Of a stretch of DNA of 45,008 bases, positions 17,764 through 26,328 are shown piece by piece; position 1 is the first letter of the stretch, and every line of letters starts with the position of its first letter. Below the pieces are notes generated by a model. It worked only from the letters and a program-made list of their open reading frames with translations. It had not been told where the DNA came from and did not search any database. Origin of the DNA: Bacillota bacterium (GTDB lineage Bacteria > Bacillota > Clostridia > Saccharofermentanales > Fastidiosipilaceae). The translations under genes were made by a program, and so were the position numbers. The stretch covers positions 1-45,008 of the forward strand of contig JASGUU010000024.1 of assembly GCA_030057555.1 (NCBI GenBank), in the 5' to 3' direction.

Positions 17764-19236
17764 CTATACAATTGCGCCTATCCAGGTGAAGTAGCCCAGG
17801 CATATGGCAACGCAGCCGATAAAGCAGGAGACCAGACCGAAGACAAGTTCGTCTTTGACGTTAAAGTAGCCTGTACCAAAGTAGAGGGTGTTAACCTTGG
17901 AGTGCGGCGGCAGCGTGATGGTATATGCGATGCCCAGAGAGCAGGCAATGGCGAGTTTGACCGGGTCCATGCCGAGACCGGTGGCGATGTTCAGGACGGC
18001 CGGAATCATGATGGTCGTTCTGACTGTTTTGGAGGTGAAGATCAGGTGGCTGAAGACAGAGATGAAGATCAGGACGATGGCGATCAGTGACGGGCTCATC
18101 TTGTTCAGGCCGATGGCGTCGATGAGCTTCTGAATCAGGAAGGTTGCTCCGCCCGAGTCATTGAGGGCGTTTCCGGCTGCATAGGCACCCGCGGAGAAGA
18201 GCATGAGATCCCATTTGATATCGGCTTCCTTCCACGTGAGGACGCCGATGCCGGGCAGGAAGCAGAGCAGCATGGCGATAACAGCCGTCTGTTCCGTGGA
18301 AATCTCAAAGCCGAACATCTGCTCGTGGTAATTGCCGGTGGCCCAGAGGAAGAGAGTCAGGAGGAAGATGCCGGTGGCGCGCTTTTCCACACTGGTCATC
18401 TTGCCGAGCTTTGCAAGCTCAGCCTTGAGAATCTCTCTGACCTGGCTGGAGCCGTCGGTTGTGATCTCGCTGTCGAAGTTGTAAAGCTTGGTGCCGACCA
18501 GGAATGTCAGGACGATCGTGATCAGGGCCTGCGGGACCGAGCTCAGCATCCACTCCATGTAGCCCAGATTGCTGCCCGTATGCTGGTTGATGAAGCCGAC
18601 GGCCAGAACCTGAGCCGAAGTGGCGGTCATGATCATGGAGGTGGCAAAAGCGTTGTTCTGAACTCCCTGGAGCATCATCAGCCGGCCAAAATTGCTCTCG
18701 CCGGGAACTGCCTTGTAGACCTCGAGGAGGACCATGGCGATCGGCATGATGAGCGAAGCCCTCGCCGTGGTGGAGGGGACGAAGAGGGCGAGCAGGATGT
18801 TGACCAGAACCAGAACGGCCAGTGTCTGCTTCGGCGTCCGGCCCAGCTTCGTAACCAGTGTAAGCGCGATGCGTTTGCCGAGATTGGACTTTGACATGGC
18901 CGAGGTGAGGACGAAGGCCGCAACCATGAGCCAGATGATGTCATAGCCCAGGGTGCCGAAGGCGACCTCCTGGTCCTCCACTACCCCCAGCAGCGGAAGC
19001 AGCAGGACGACAATGATCGATGTGAGGTAGATGGGGACCGGCCTCGCAACCCACATGATCAGAGCGCCAATGAACACGGCGATGGCTTTCTGCCCAACCG
19101 GATCAAGGCCTGGAGGCGTGGGCATGAAATACAGGATCAGGAAGACCACGAATGCCAGAATGGCTCCTATGGCGCCCCCCGATAAAGAGGCTTTAATTTT
19201 GTTCCCCAAACTGCCTGATGCATTTGCTTTAGTCAT
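17764..19236 (-). CDS. DASS (SLC13) family sodium:anion symporter
   Basis: This is a 490-residue protein with about a dozen membrane helices (for example residues 20-40, 48-80 and 460-485). It is likely a sodium-coupled carrier for a dicarboxylate or similar anion. The two substrate-loop motifs, normally containing SNT, read PSTTARASLIMPI and FTSKTVRTTIMIPA. The second has a lysine at the place of Asn, which may mean a different or more negatively charged substrate. The start is supported by GGGAGG a few bases upstream. Ten bases separate it from the mutase-like gene. It is the first gene of the operon. Confidence 0.88.
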   Translation of the reverse strand: MTKANASGSLGNKIKASLSGGAIGAILAFVVFLILYFMPTPPGLDPVGQKAIAVFIGALIMWVARPVPIYLTSIIVVLLLPLLGVVEDQEVAFGTLGYDIIWLMVAAFVLTSAMSKSNLGKRIALTLVTKLGRTPKQTLAVLVLVNILLALFVPSTTARASLIMPIAMVLLEVYKAVPGESNFGRLMMLQGVQNNAFATSMIMTATSAQVLAVGFINQHTGSNLGYMEWMLSSVPQALITIVLTFLVGTKLYNFDSEITTDGSSQVREILKAELAKLGKMTSVEKRATGIFLLTLFLWATGNYHEQMFGFEISTEQTAVIAMLLCFLPGIGVLTWKEADIKWDLMLFSAGAYAAGNALNDSGGATFLIQKLIDAIGLNKMSPSLIAIVLIFISVFSHLIFTSKTVRTTIMIPAVLNIATGLGMDPVKLAIACSLGIAYTITLPPHSKVNTLYFGTGYFNVKDELVFGLVSCFIGCVAICLGYFTWIGAIV

Positions 19237-19273
19237 ACATACCTCCCAGCGAAAGAAAGTTAACGTGGTGCCA

Positions 19274-19316
19274 ATGTATACATAACAATAGCTTTACACG
19301 TTATTAACATATGTTA
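19274..19316 (-). promoter_or_regulatory. Two perfect palindromes upstream of the DASS operon, possible operators
   Basis: ATGTATACAT (19274-19283) and TAACATATGTTA (19305-19316) are perfect palindromes in the short AT-rich region just upstream of the transporter gene. They could be repressor sites or overlap the promoter. No clean -35/-10 pair could be fixed. Confidence 0.4.
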
Positions 19317-19416
19317 TCAGCGATACGCGCACGCCACTTTCTGTTATTTGTCAGTTTTGCTTTATTCTGCGAAAGTGCTTTCATGCCTGGACCATGGAGC
19401 CGTACAGGAGGGAAAA

Positions 19417-19447
19417 GGACCGGACATCAGGCAGTCCGGCCCTTTTT
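19417..19447. terminator. Bidirectional intrinsic terminator ending the radical SAM/GH3 operon
   Basis: GGACCGGAC (19417-19425) pairs with GTCCGGCCC (19434-19442) with one mismatch. TTTTT follows on the plus strand, and TTTTCCC follows on the minus strand. It lies about 80 bases past the stop of the last operon gene (19530). Confidence 0.85.
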
Positions 19448-19529
19448 ACTTCCGTATGAGGACTTCTATTGAGAAAGAATATGGCGCAACTGGGCAGATG
19501 TCAGCTGCTTTCCCAGGCCCGGCCACCCC

Positions 19530-20864
19530 TCACGGCACCGGGATATCCGAATTGTCGCACATCACCGAGCGGGTGAAGCGCTCGATCCTGTCGGCATAGC
19601 CCTTGTAGCCCATATTGAGCGGCAGAGAAAGCCAGGGAGCGAGGCGGTAGGGCTTGAGGCGGTCATGAACGGAGCGGTAGCGGTAGACCTCCCGCCAGGC
19701 ACGGAACGTGCCGGCCTCGAGCTCCTCGGGTGTCATCTGGCGGGGACGGAAGACGCAGTGCTCCACGTCGTACATCGGCCAGGCACGATCGATGATGCGC
19801 CCCTCCGACTCCAGCTGGCGGTAGTAGGCGGTGTTCGGGAAGGGCGTCAGGATCGAGTAGCGCGGCAGGTCGATCTTTGCCTTTATGCAGAGCTCCACCG
19901 TACGGTCAAAGACCCCCGGGTCGTCCTCGTCGCCGCCAAAGGCGAAGCAGCCCTGTACCAGAATCCCGTTGTCGTGCAGGATCTGCATCAGCTCGTAGTA
20001 GTTGGTGACCTGGTTGACACCCTTGTTGATAAAGGACTGTGAGGCCTGGTTGACCGACTCCATCCCGATCAGGAGACCGCGGCAGCCCGAGCGCGCGAAG
20101 CAGCTGACGAGCTCGGCATCGAAGCCGACGTGTGAGGTCGCAAGTCCCAGCCAGCTGACCTTGAGCGGCTCGATGGCCCGGAAGAGCTTCAGGGCATAGC
20201 TGCGGTCGGCGATCAGGTTGACGTCAGGGAAGACGACGACGCGCGCGTTGAGCGCTGCGATCTCGGCGACCACTTCTTCCACCGGGCGGCGGTAGACCTG
20301 ACGCCCGAAGGCGGCCGGATAGGCGCAGAAGGTGCAGGGCAGCTGGCAGCCGCGGATGGCCTCGACCGTGTTCTTTGTGATGTAGCCACGGCGGCTGAGC
20401 AGCTCGCGGCGCGGGATCGGGCGGCCGGCCATGGTGAAGCCCGGCTGCTGGCTGTAGCGCGGCTGGAGCTGGCCGGCCCGGGCATCCTCCAGCAGCTGGC
20501 CAAAGATCTGCTCGGCGAAACCCGTCACCACCGCATCGGCATGCTGCTGGGCCTCATCCGGCATCAGGGTTGGGTGGACGCCGCCCAGCACCACCGGAAT
20601 CCCACGCGCCCGGAAATAGTCCGCATAGGCATAGACACGCGCGGCCGTCCCCGTGATCGCCGTCATCAGGATCAGGTCGGCCTCGAGATCAAGCGGGATC
20701 GGGCCGACCGTCTCGTCGTAGATCACTGCTTCGTGTTCAAAATTCTCCGGCACCAGGGCCGCGAGCGTCGTCAGCGTCAGCGGCGCGTAGTGCAGGCTGT
20801 GGCCGAAGCTGCCGTCATGGCGGTGCATGGCACCCGCCGGTGCGAGAAAGGCCAGCCTCATCAT
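19530..20864 (-). CDS. B12-binding-domain radical SAM protein (third of three)
   Basis: This is a 444-residue protein. The N-terminal Rossmann-like cobalamin-binding type domain (about 1-140) contains LVPENFEHEAVIYDE and VLGGVHPTLMPDEA. The usual DxHxxG histidine loop is not seen. The radical SAM core starts with RGCQLPCTFCAY at about residue 170 (CxxxCxxC, ligands of the 4Fe-4S cluster), followed by VFPDVNLIAD and the GMESVNQ strand. The C-terminal part (TPEELEAGTFRAWREVYRYRS) is the accessory helix region of such proteins. Its ATG overlaps the end of the GH3 gene. Members methylate, link or rearrange unactivated carbons in lipids and natural products; the substrate here is unknown. Confidence 0.88.
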   Translation of the reverse strand: MMRLAFLAPAGAMHRHDGSFGHSLHYAPLTLTTLAALVPENFEHEAVIYDETVGPIPLDLEADLILMTAITGTAARVYAYADYFRARGIPVVLGGVHPTLMPDEAQQHADAVVTGFAEQIFGQLLEDARAGQLQPRYSQQPGFTMAGRPIPRRELLSRRGYITKNTVEAIRGCQLPCTFCAYPAAFGRQVYRRPVEEVVAEIAALNARVVVFPDVNLIADRSYALKLFRAIEPLKVSWLGLATSHVGFDAELVSCFARSGCRGLLIGMESVNQASQSFINKGVNQVTNYYELMQILHDNGILVQGCFAFGGDEDDPGVFDRTVELCIKAKIDLPRYSILTPFPNTAYYRQLESEGRIIDRAWPMYDVEHCVFRPRQMTPEELEAGTFRAWREVYRYRSVHDRLKPYRLAPWLSLPLNMGYKGYADRIERFTRSVMCDNSDIPVP

Positions 20865-22519
20865 GCAGGTGCCCTCCCTTTCTGTATCCCGTACATGATA
20901 GCAGCGGAGACGCCAAGGCGCTCGGCCCAGTCAAGGCGTCCCGACAGCCGCAGCGGCTTGAGATCCCCGAGCCGCCGCCCCTCCGCCAGCTCTGCCGCCA
21001 CAAAACGCCCCTCGGCATCCCCCGGCACCGGGACGACCCGTGCCTGCTCGAGCTGACCCAGGCGGCGGCAGTAGTCGTAGTGATAGTGTTCCCGCAGCTC
21101 GCGATCGAGTGCCGCCTCGAGTTCGGAGAATTCCGGCCATTTCGCGAGCCGCGCGCTGTCACAGAAGAGCAGATAGTGGCGCCGGGAAGGATGAGGGGCT
21201 AAGAGGCAGAGCCCGAGTCCGCCTCCCGCGGCCGGCAGCAGCCGGTCCAGGATCTGAGTGACACTGGCCTCGTCCAGCTTCTCGCCATGCAGGTCGACTG
21301 ACGCCTGACCGCGCCCGATGAAGCGAAAGCGTGGCAGGGCCCCAAGTTTCCCACTGACCTCGATGCGGTCACCGAGGCGGTAGCGACAGAGCCCACCACC
21401 ATTGGTGATGACGACCTCATAGCGGGCACCGGGCTCGAGATCGGAGGCGGACTTTGCGTCATTTGTGTTGACTGTACCGTCGCCGGCGAGCGGCAGAAAC
21501 TCGAAGTGATGGGAGCGCCAGGCAAGCAGCGGCTCGCTCCCGTCCGCCCAGGGCAGGCTGACAAAGCCTTCGGTGGCGAGCAGGCCCTTGGGCTGCAGCC
21601 GGGCCTGCGGGAAGAGGAGCTCGAGCTGCCGGGCGTCCTGGGCGGCGGCTGCATCGGCCCAGCAGCTGATGACTTCGAGTTCCGGCCAGAGCTTCGCCCA
21701 GTTGCCTTCGAGGCTGCGGTACACCGCAAAGTTCCTGTCGCTCTCGACGAGCCGTTCGAGGTGCTCGAGCAGGCGCAGCAGGAAGCTCGGGTTCCAGATT
21801 GAGATCAGGCCGAGGTCGGGGCTTGCCACCAGATCCTCGAGGCAGTGGCGAAAGAAGCGCTCCATGTCGCGCTCAGCCGCGAGTCCCGGCCGGCTGACGA
21901 AGACAGCGCGCATGGCCCGGGCCTCGAGGCGGCCGAGGTAGTCCGTTTCGTCGTCGAAGCCGATCGCGAGGCCGCCCGCGCTTCTGGCCGGGCGGTCCCC
22001 GACCGGCGTCACGGACCAGTAGGAGCGGGTGCGCATGAGGCGGGGATGGGCCTCATAGAGATTGCTCAGCCAGGCCGCGATGCCGCGGGCGAAGGCACGC
22101 CGCAGCCGTTCGCCGTAGGGGATCAGCTTGACGGTGCCACCCGAACCCGAGGTCGGCTCGAGGCGGCGGATGCGCTCGCTCGTCAGCACCGCAGGCTCGC
22201 CGGCCGCCGTCCGTTCAACGTAGGGTTCGAGAGAGCTCCAGGTCTCGAGTGGTACCCGGTCGCGCCAGGCGGCGAGGAAGTCGTCGCCCTCGTAGTCGAG
22301 AAGGCTGTGAAAGCCCCGCTCCCGCCCGTAAACCGTATCGGCGTCCAGTTCTGCCGTCTGCCGCAGCAGGCGGAGCTGACCCAGTCGGAGGGCCTCTTCA
22401 CCGGCTGTCCCCGGTACGAGGGCCCGCCGGAAGCGGGCGGCTTCGGCCCGGAAACTCGCCCGCAGCAGGGCGTTGGCGCCCAGTGTCAGGAGGCGTCTGT
22501 GTCGCGGGACTCTTCGCAT
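20861..22519 (-). CDS. GH3 auxin-responsive-promoter family acyl-adenylate/amide synthetase
   Basis: This is a 552-residue protein. The adenylation signature PTSGSGGTVKLIPYG lies near residue 125, and VVITNGGGLCRYRLGDRIEV near 385 is the second GH3 nucleotide motif. FIGRGQASVDLHGEKLDE opens the small C-terminal domain. Plant GH3 enzymes activate carboxylic acids with ATP and join them to amino acids; bacterial members are mostly uncharacterised. Its start overlaps the stop of the GNAT-like gene (TGATG), and its end overlaps the third radical SAM gene, so the products are probably made in step. It likely activates a carboxylic acid for transfer within this pathway. Confidence 0.9.
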   Translation of the reverse strand: MRRVPRHRRLLTLGANALLRASFRAEAARFRRALVPGTAGEEALRLGQLRLLRQTAELDADTVYGRERGFHSLLDYEGDDFLAAWRDRVPLETWSSLEPYVERTAAGEPAVLTSERIRRLEPTSGSGGTVKLIPYGERLRRAFARGIAAWLSNLYEAHPRLMRTRSYWSVTPVGDRPARSAGGLAIGFDDETDYLGRLEARAMRAVFVSRPGLAAERDMERFFRHCLEDLVASPDLGLISIWNPSFLLRLLEHLERLVESDRNFAVYRSLEGNWAKLWPELEVISCWADAAAAQDARQLELLFPQARLQPKGLLATEGFVSLPWADGSEPLLAWRSHHFEFLPLAGDGTVNTNDAKSASDLEPGARYEVVITNGGGLCRYRLGDRIEVSGKLGALPRFRFIGRGQASVDLHGEKLDEASVTQILDRLLPAAGGGLGLCLLAPHPSRRHYLLFCDSARLAKWPEFSELEAALDRELREHYHYDYCRRLGQLEQARVVPVPGDAEGRFVAAELAEGRRLGDLKPLRLSGRLDWAERLGVSAAIMYGIQKGRAPA

Positions 22520-23223
22520 CAGCCGAGCAGACGCTCCGGGTCGCGCAGGTTTTCCGGTTTCAGGGAGGCCAGGCAGACGAGGTCGTCCCCGTCGACCCAG
22601 CCGGGATTCGCCGCCTGGAACCAGGCGATGTCGGGATTCCGGAGGCAGCGTGCGTCGATGTCGGCGATGCCCGGGCGCAGGCGGTCCTTTGCATCCCTAT
22701 AGCGCAGCACCCCGCTTGAGGCGTCATAGATATCGCCGTAGAGCTGGCGGGCATAGGCCTCCCGGATTGTGTTGATGCGCGGCGGCGTCGCGGTGTCGCG
22801 GCGCGGATACCAGTCGCGGAAGAGGGTGGGGAGGATGCGGTAGGTCTTATAGCCCTTTGAGATCAGAAACCACCAGTAGTCGCCATCGGCAGCTGCGGCC
22901 GCGGGAACGTGGCGCAGGGCGAAGGAGCGAAAAAGCGCTGTGGAGCCGCGGCTCGTGGCCCGGATGATGGTGTCGCCGCTGAAGACGCCGGTCTCCCGGC
23001 TGCCGTCGGGCAGCGTCACCGCGAGGCGCCGCTCGCTCGAGAAGCCCTCGACATCGCCGTCCGGACCGCGGAGGAGGTGGATGCCGTCCTTCGCCATGAG
23101 ATCCTGGCGGAAGCGCGCCTCGTCCATGCCGAGGTAGCTCTCCTCCATCAGTTCGTAGAGGGTCGCGATGAGGTCATCGGACAGAGCTGCGACGGGCAGA
23201 AATTCGGCTTCCAGGCGTTTCAT
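22519..23223 (-). CDS. GNAT-like acyltransferase domain protein of the GH3 cluster
   Basis: This is a 234-residue protein with AAGGAG six bases before the start. Visible blocks are LYELMEESYLGMDEARFRQDLMAKDGIHLL, DGDVEGFSSERRLAV, FSGDTIIRATSRG and WFLISKGYKTYRILPTLFRDWYP. The last is reminiscent of the acyl-CoA binding part of GNAT-fold N-acyltransferases. The C-terminus FQAANPGWVDGDDLVCLA looks conserved in character. Assignment is by pattern only; a novel family is possible. It sits between a radical SAM gene and the GH3 gene and overlaps both. Confidence 0.65.
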   Translation of the reverse strand: MKRLEAEFLPVAALSDDLIATLYELMEESYLGMDEARFRQDLMAKDGIHLLRGPDGDVEGFSSERRLAVTLPDGSRETGVFSGDTIIRATSRGSTALFRSFALRHVPAAAAADGDYWWFLISKGYKTYRILPTLFRDWYPRRDTATPPRINTIREAYARQLYGDIYDASSGVLRYRDAKDRLRPGIADIDARCLRNPDIAWFQAANPGWVDGDDLVCLASLKPENLRDPERLLG

Positions 23224-24581
23224 GGCGTCTCCTTGCTGCCAAAGGGTTCAAGGTCGCGGTCCTCGATCCCGAAATGCAGGCCCTGCTTGCGGAACACTTC
23301 GCGGCGGAAAAGCGGATTGTAGAGCCAGTAGGTCAGCGCCCGGTAGGGGCTTCTGAGGTTGGTCCGCGGCTCGAGGAAGCGGCTCCAGATTGCGCCCGGC
23401 GCCGAAAAGCGGCTGCGGCACTCGAAGCCGATCGCGGTCAGCTCATCGGCTGTCATCTGTGCCGGCACGAAGGCCGCATGGTTGAAGCGGTAGTCCGGAT
23501 GCAGCCACCATCTGCCGTCGTAGAGCAGACGCCCCTCGGCCTCGAGGCGGTGGTAGAGCTCTGTGCCGGGGTAGGGCATCAGGATGTTAAAGGCGGCGAA
23601 GGTGAACTTCTGCCGGATCGCCCAGTCGCAGGTGCGGCGGATCGAGGCCAGGTCGTCGCCGTCGTGTCCGATCGTGAAGGCGGCCCAGGTCTGCAGGCCA
23701 AGGCGGCGCAGATGCTCCACGACCTCGTCGTACGGACGGCGGTTGGGGCTTTTGCGCATCTCAGCGAGACTTGACGCAGTCAGCGACTCGAAGCCGATCA
23801 CGAAGCCGAGGCAGCCCGACGCCACAATGAGCTCCATCAGCTCGGGGTCGTCGAGCATGTCCATCGAGCCCTGGCTGACCCAGCGTACCCGGAGGGGGAT
23901 GAGGGCGCGGCAGAGTTCTTTGAGCGCGCGGCGGTTGGCGGTGATGTTGTCGTCGACGAAGAAGAGCAGGCGCCGCCGCTGAGCCCGGATCTCCGCGACC
24001 ACCTCAGCGATGGGGCGGGTGTAGTGGTGGCGGTGGAAGTAGCAGCTGATGGCACAGTAGGTGCAGGCGTGGGGACAGCCGCGGGAGAACTGCAGCAGCG
24101 TGATGGGGAGGTAGGGCTTCCCGGCGAAGACGGCTCTGTCGACCGCCACCCCGAGCTGGGGCTGTGGGTTCGCGGCTGCGTCGTAGCGGCGTTTGAGGCG
24201 GCCGGCTGCGAGGTCAGCGAGCATCTCTGCCCAGACCGTCTCGGCGTCGCCGGTGATGATGGCATCGGCGTAGTCGAGGGCCTCCTCGGGAAGGAGCGTG
24301 ACATGCATGCCGCCCATGACGACCGGGATGCCGCGACGGTGGAGGGCTGTCGCGATCTCATAGGCGCGGCGGGCGGTGAAGCTCTCGACCGTCAGGGCCG
24401 CGAGGTCCCAGCCACCGTCGTAGGGGATTGTTTCGAAGCGATCGTCGGCGAGCACGACCTCGTGTCCGGGCGGGGTCAGGCCGGCGAGGAGGCCGAGCTG
24501 CAGCGGCTCCATGCGCCCCTCGTCGACATAGCGGCCCTGGTCGGGGCGGCCGATGGTGGGCTTGATCAGGAGGATGCGCAT
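23220..24581 (-). CDS. B12-binding-domain radical SAM protein (second of three)
   Basis: This is a 453-residue protein starting at MRILLIKPTIGRPDQG (24581), inside the end of the preceding gene. The frame extends to 24851, but that part is only a shadow of the upstream gene. The N-terminal domain (about 1-150) has PPGHEVVLADDR and VMGGMHVTLLPEEALDYAD. The cluster motif RGCPHACTYCAI (CxxxCxxC) follows near residue 178, then FFVDDNITANRR and GFVIGFESLT. The C-terminal YWLYNPLFRREVFRKQG tail recalls DUF4070-type partners of hopanoid-modifying enzymes. The ribosome site is weak, consistent with coupling. Confidence 0.88.
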   Translation of the reverse strand: MRILLIKPTIGRPDQGRYVDEGRMEPLQLGLLAGLTPPGHEVVLADDRFETIPYDGGWDLAALTVESFTARRAYEIATALHRRGIPVVMGGMHVTLLPEEALDYADAIITGDAETVWAEMLADLAAGRLKRRYDAAANPQPQLGVAVDRAVFAGKPYLPITLLQFSRGCPHACTYCAISCYFHRHHYTRPIAEVVAEIRAQRRRLLFFVDDNITANRRALKELCRALIPLRVRWVSQGSMDMLDDPELMELIVASGCLGFVIGFESLTASSLAEMRKSPNRRPYDEVVEHLRRLGLQTWAAFTIGHDGDDLASIRRTCDWAIRQKFTFAAFNILMPYPGTELYHRLEAEGRLLYDGRWWLHPDYRFNHAAFVPAQMTADELTAIGFECRSRFSAPGAIWSRFLEPRTNLRSPYRALTYWLYNPLFRREVFRKQGLHFGIEDRDLEPFGSKETP

Positions 24582-25942
24582 GGGGACCTGCTGTCTGTGT
24601 CGGCGGGGACGGCGCTGAGGCGGCGGCCCTGTTTGCGGTGGATGGAGTGGCGGGAGACGAGGTTTGCCCCGAGCTGGATCAGGCGGGCGCTGAAGCTGGC
24701 GCGCCGAACGGTGCGCAGGCGGTGCAGGATGGAGCCCAGGCGGTTGAAGTCGAGGCGCAGTCGGTAGCAGCCGGCGGCGAGCTCGGCAGCCGTCATTTGG
24801 GCGGGTTCGTAGGCGACATCGCCGTAGCGGAAGTCGGGGTCGAGCCACCATTCGGGATCGGGCAGGCGGCCCGCGGCGACGAGGCGGCGGTAGAGGGCGG
24901 TGCCGGGCATCGGCATCAGGGAGTTGAAGTTCGCCATCGCGAAGCCGGCTTCCTGGGCGAAGCGGCCTGTCTCTGTGAAGCTCGATGGGTCATCGTGGTC
25001 GTAGCCCAGGATGAAAGTTGCGTAGATCAGGAGGCCGTGGGCGTGGACGCGCTCGACGATGCGGCGGTAGGCGGCCTCCGGACTGTCGCTGCCGGCGGTC
25101 TGGAGGTTACTGGTTTTGCGCATCTCTTTCAGATTGGCGGGATTGAGGCTCTCAAAGCCCGTCAGCACGAGGAAGCAGCCTGATTCGCGCAGGGCCCGGA
25201 GGTGGCGCTCGCTCGCCAGGATATCGAGGCTGATCTGGCAGCACCAGCGCTTGCCGCTCTGGCGGAGGACGTCGAGGGTGGCGAAGAACTGCTCGTCATC
25301 CTGGTGCAGGTTGTCGTCGGCGATAAAGACGGTGCGGGCGCGCACGGTGCGGAGCTCGCGGGCGAGTTCGTCGAGGGGCTTGCGCCGCAGCCGGCCGCCG
25401 TAGAGGGCGTGGATGGAGCAGAATTCGCAGGCGTTGCGGCAGCCGCGGGAGGTCTCGACGATGGCAAGCGGGAGGTAGCGGTGGTGCTGGCCGCGTTCGC
25501 GGCCCGTGCGGTGGGGGACGGCGGTGAGCGGCGCCGACATGTCGGAGCGGTAGACGGGCTGGCGGCAGCCGGCGGCGTGGTCGCGGAGGAGGGTAGCCCA
25601 GGTGTCTTCGGCGTCGCCGATGACCACAGTGTCGACGTGGCGGGCGGCTTCGTCGGGGCAGACCGAGACGTGATGTCCGCCGGCGACGAGGACGCAGCCC
25701 TCGGCGCGATAGCGGCGGGCGAGCTCCCAGGCTCGGGCGGCGGCGTAGGTTTCGACGGACATGGCGACGATCGCGAAGCCATCGCCGGACGGCAGCTCCT
25801 CCACGCGGTCGTCGCGGCAGGTCAGCTCGAAGCCCGGCGGCGTCAGCGCCTCGAGCAGATCGAAGATGACCGGGTCGAGCGCATCGCTGCCGCGCTGCCC
25901 GCCCATTCCGACCCGGATGAGAAGAATTTTCTCTGGAGTCAT
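24566..25942 (-). CDS. B12-binding-domain radical SAM protein (first of three)
   Basis: This is a 458-residue protein. The N-terminal domain (about 1-150) includes TPPGFELTCRDDRVEE and LVAGGHHVSVCPDEAARHVD. The radical SAM motif SRGCRNACEFCSIH (CxxxCxxC) is followed by FIADDNLHQDDEQF and VLTGFESLNPANLKEMRK. The C-terminus is basic and ends in helices. It is the first gene of the five-gene operon. No ribosome binding site precedes the ATG; a promoter lies so close that the transcript may begin at the ATG itself. It is clearly related to the next radical SAM gene (shared order of blocks), suggesting duplication. Confidence 0.88.
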   Translation of the reverse strand: MTPEKILLIRVGMGGQRGSDALDPVIFDLLEALTPPGFELTCRDDRVEELPSGDGFAIVAMSVETYAAARAWELARRYRAEGCVLVAGGHHVSVCPDEAARHVDTVVIGDAEDTWATLLRDHAAGCRQPVYRSDMSAPLTAVPHRTGRERGQHHRYLPLAIVETSRGCRNACEFCSIHALYGGRLRRKPLDELARELRTVRARTVFIADDNLHQDDEQFFATLDVLRQSGKRWCCQISLDILASERHLRALRESGCFLVLTGFESLNPANLKEMRKTSNLQTAGSDSPEAAYRRIVERVHAHGLLIYATFILGYDHDDPSSFTETGRFAQEAGFAMANFNSLMPMPGTALYRRLVAAGRLPDPEWWLDPDFRYGDVAYEPAQMTAAELAAGCYRLRLDFNRLGSILHRLRTVRRASFSARLIQLGANLVSRHSIHRKQGRRLSAVPADTDSRSPCASS

Positions 25943-25948
25943 ACGTAA

Positions 25949-25978
25949 ATTTTAGGCGAGCGCGCCTGCTGCTGTCCA
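25949..25978 (-). promoter_or_regulatory. Predicted promoter for a leaderless transcript of the radical SAM/GH3 operon
   Basis: On the minus strand TGGACA (25978-25973) and TAAAAT (25954-25949) are separated by 18 bases. The -10 is followed by six bases and then the ATG at 25942. A transcript would therefore start at or next to the A of the ATG, which also explains the missing ribosome site. Confidence 0.55.
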
Positions 25979-26013
25979 CGATGGAGGGGCTGCGGCGGCC
26001 GCGCCCCCAGATC

Positions 26014-26220
26014 GCTGCGTTTTGTGCAGAATTTCAGGTTTCCACATCCGAAACGCTCGGAAGCTTGAAAAATTGAGCATTTTCGCTGCGTTTTATGCAG
26101 AATTTCGAGTTTCCGCATCTGAAACGCGCGGAAGCTTGAAAAACTGAGCATTTTCGCTGCGTTTTGTGCAGAATTTCGAGTTTCCGAACCCGAAACGCAC
26201 GGAAGCTTGAAAAATTGAAC
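26014..26220. repeat. Three tandem 71-bp palindromic repeats (family B)
   Basis: Copies begin at 26014, 26085 and 26156, with GCTGCGTTTTRTGCAGAATT at each start. CGAGTTTCCG and CGGAAGCTTG within each copy pair imperfectly, and the pairing extends into AATTTC and GAAAAATT. The ends match the long repeats at 11875 (GCARAATTTCGA; GCGGAASCTTGAARAATTG), so B is a short form of the same family. Confidence 0.85.
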
Positions 26221-26328
26221 ACCTGGCCTGGTCGGCTCACCCAAAGCCGGAGTTGAGACTCTGTTTTGATGTCCATTCCTGCCGGTGACTGAGGTGGCAG
26301 CATTATACGTACAGATCGCTGGAATAAC

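Noticed and set aside
24582-24851. N-terminal extension of the second radical SAM protein
   Set aside because: This part is antiparallel-frame shadow of the preceding radical SAM gene, very rich in Pro and Arg; homology begins at the ATG at 24581.
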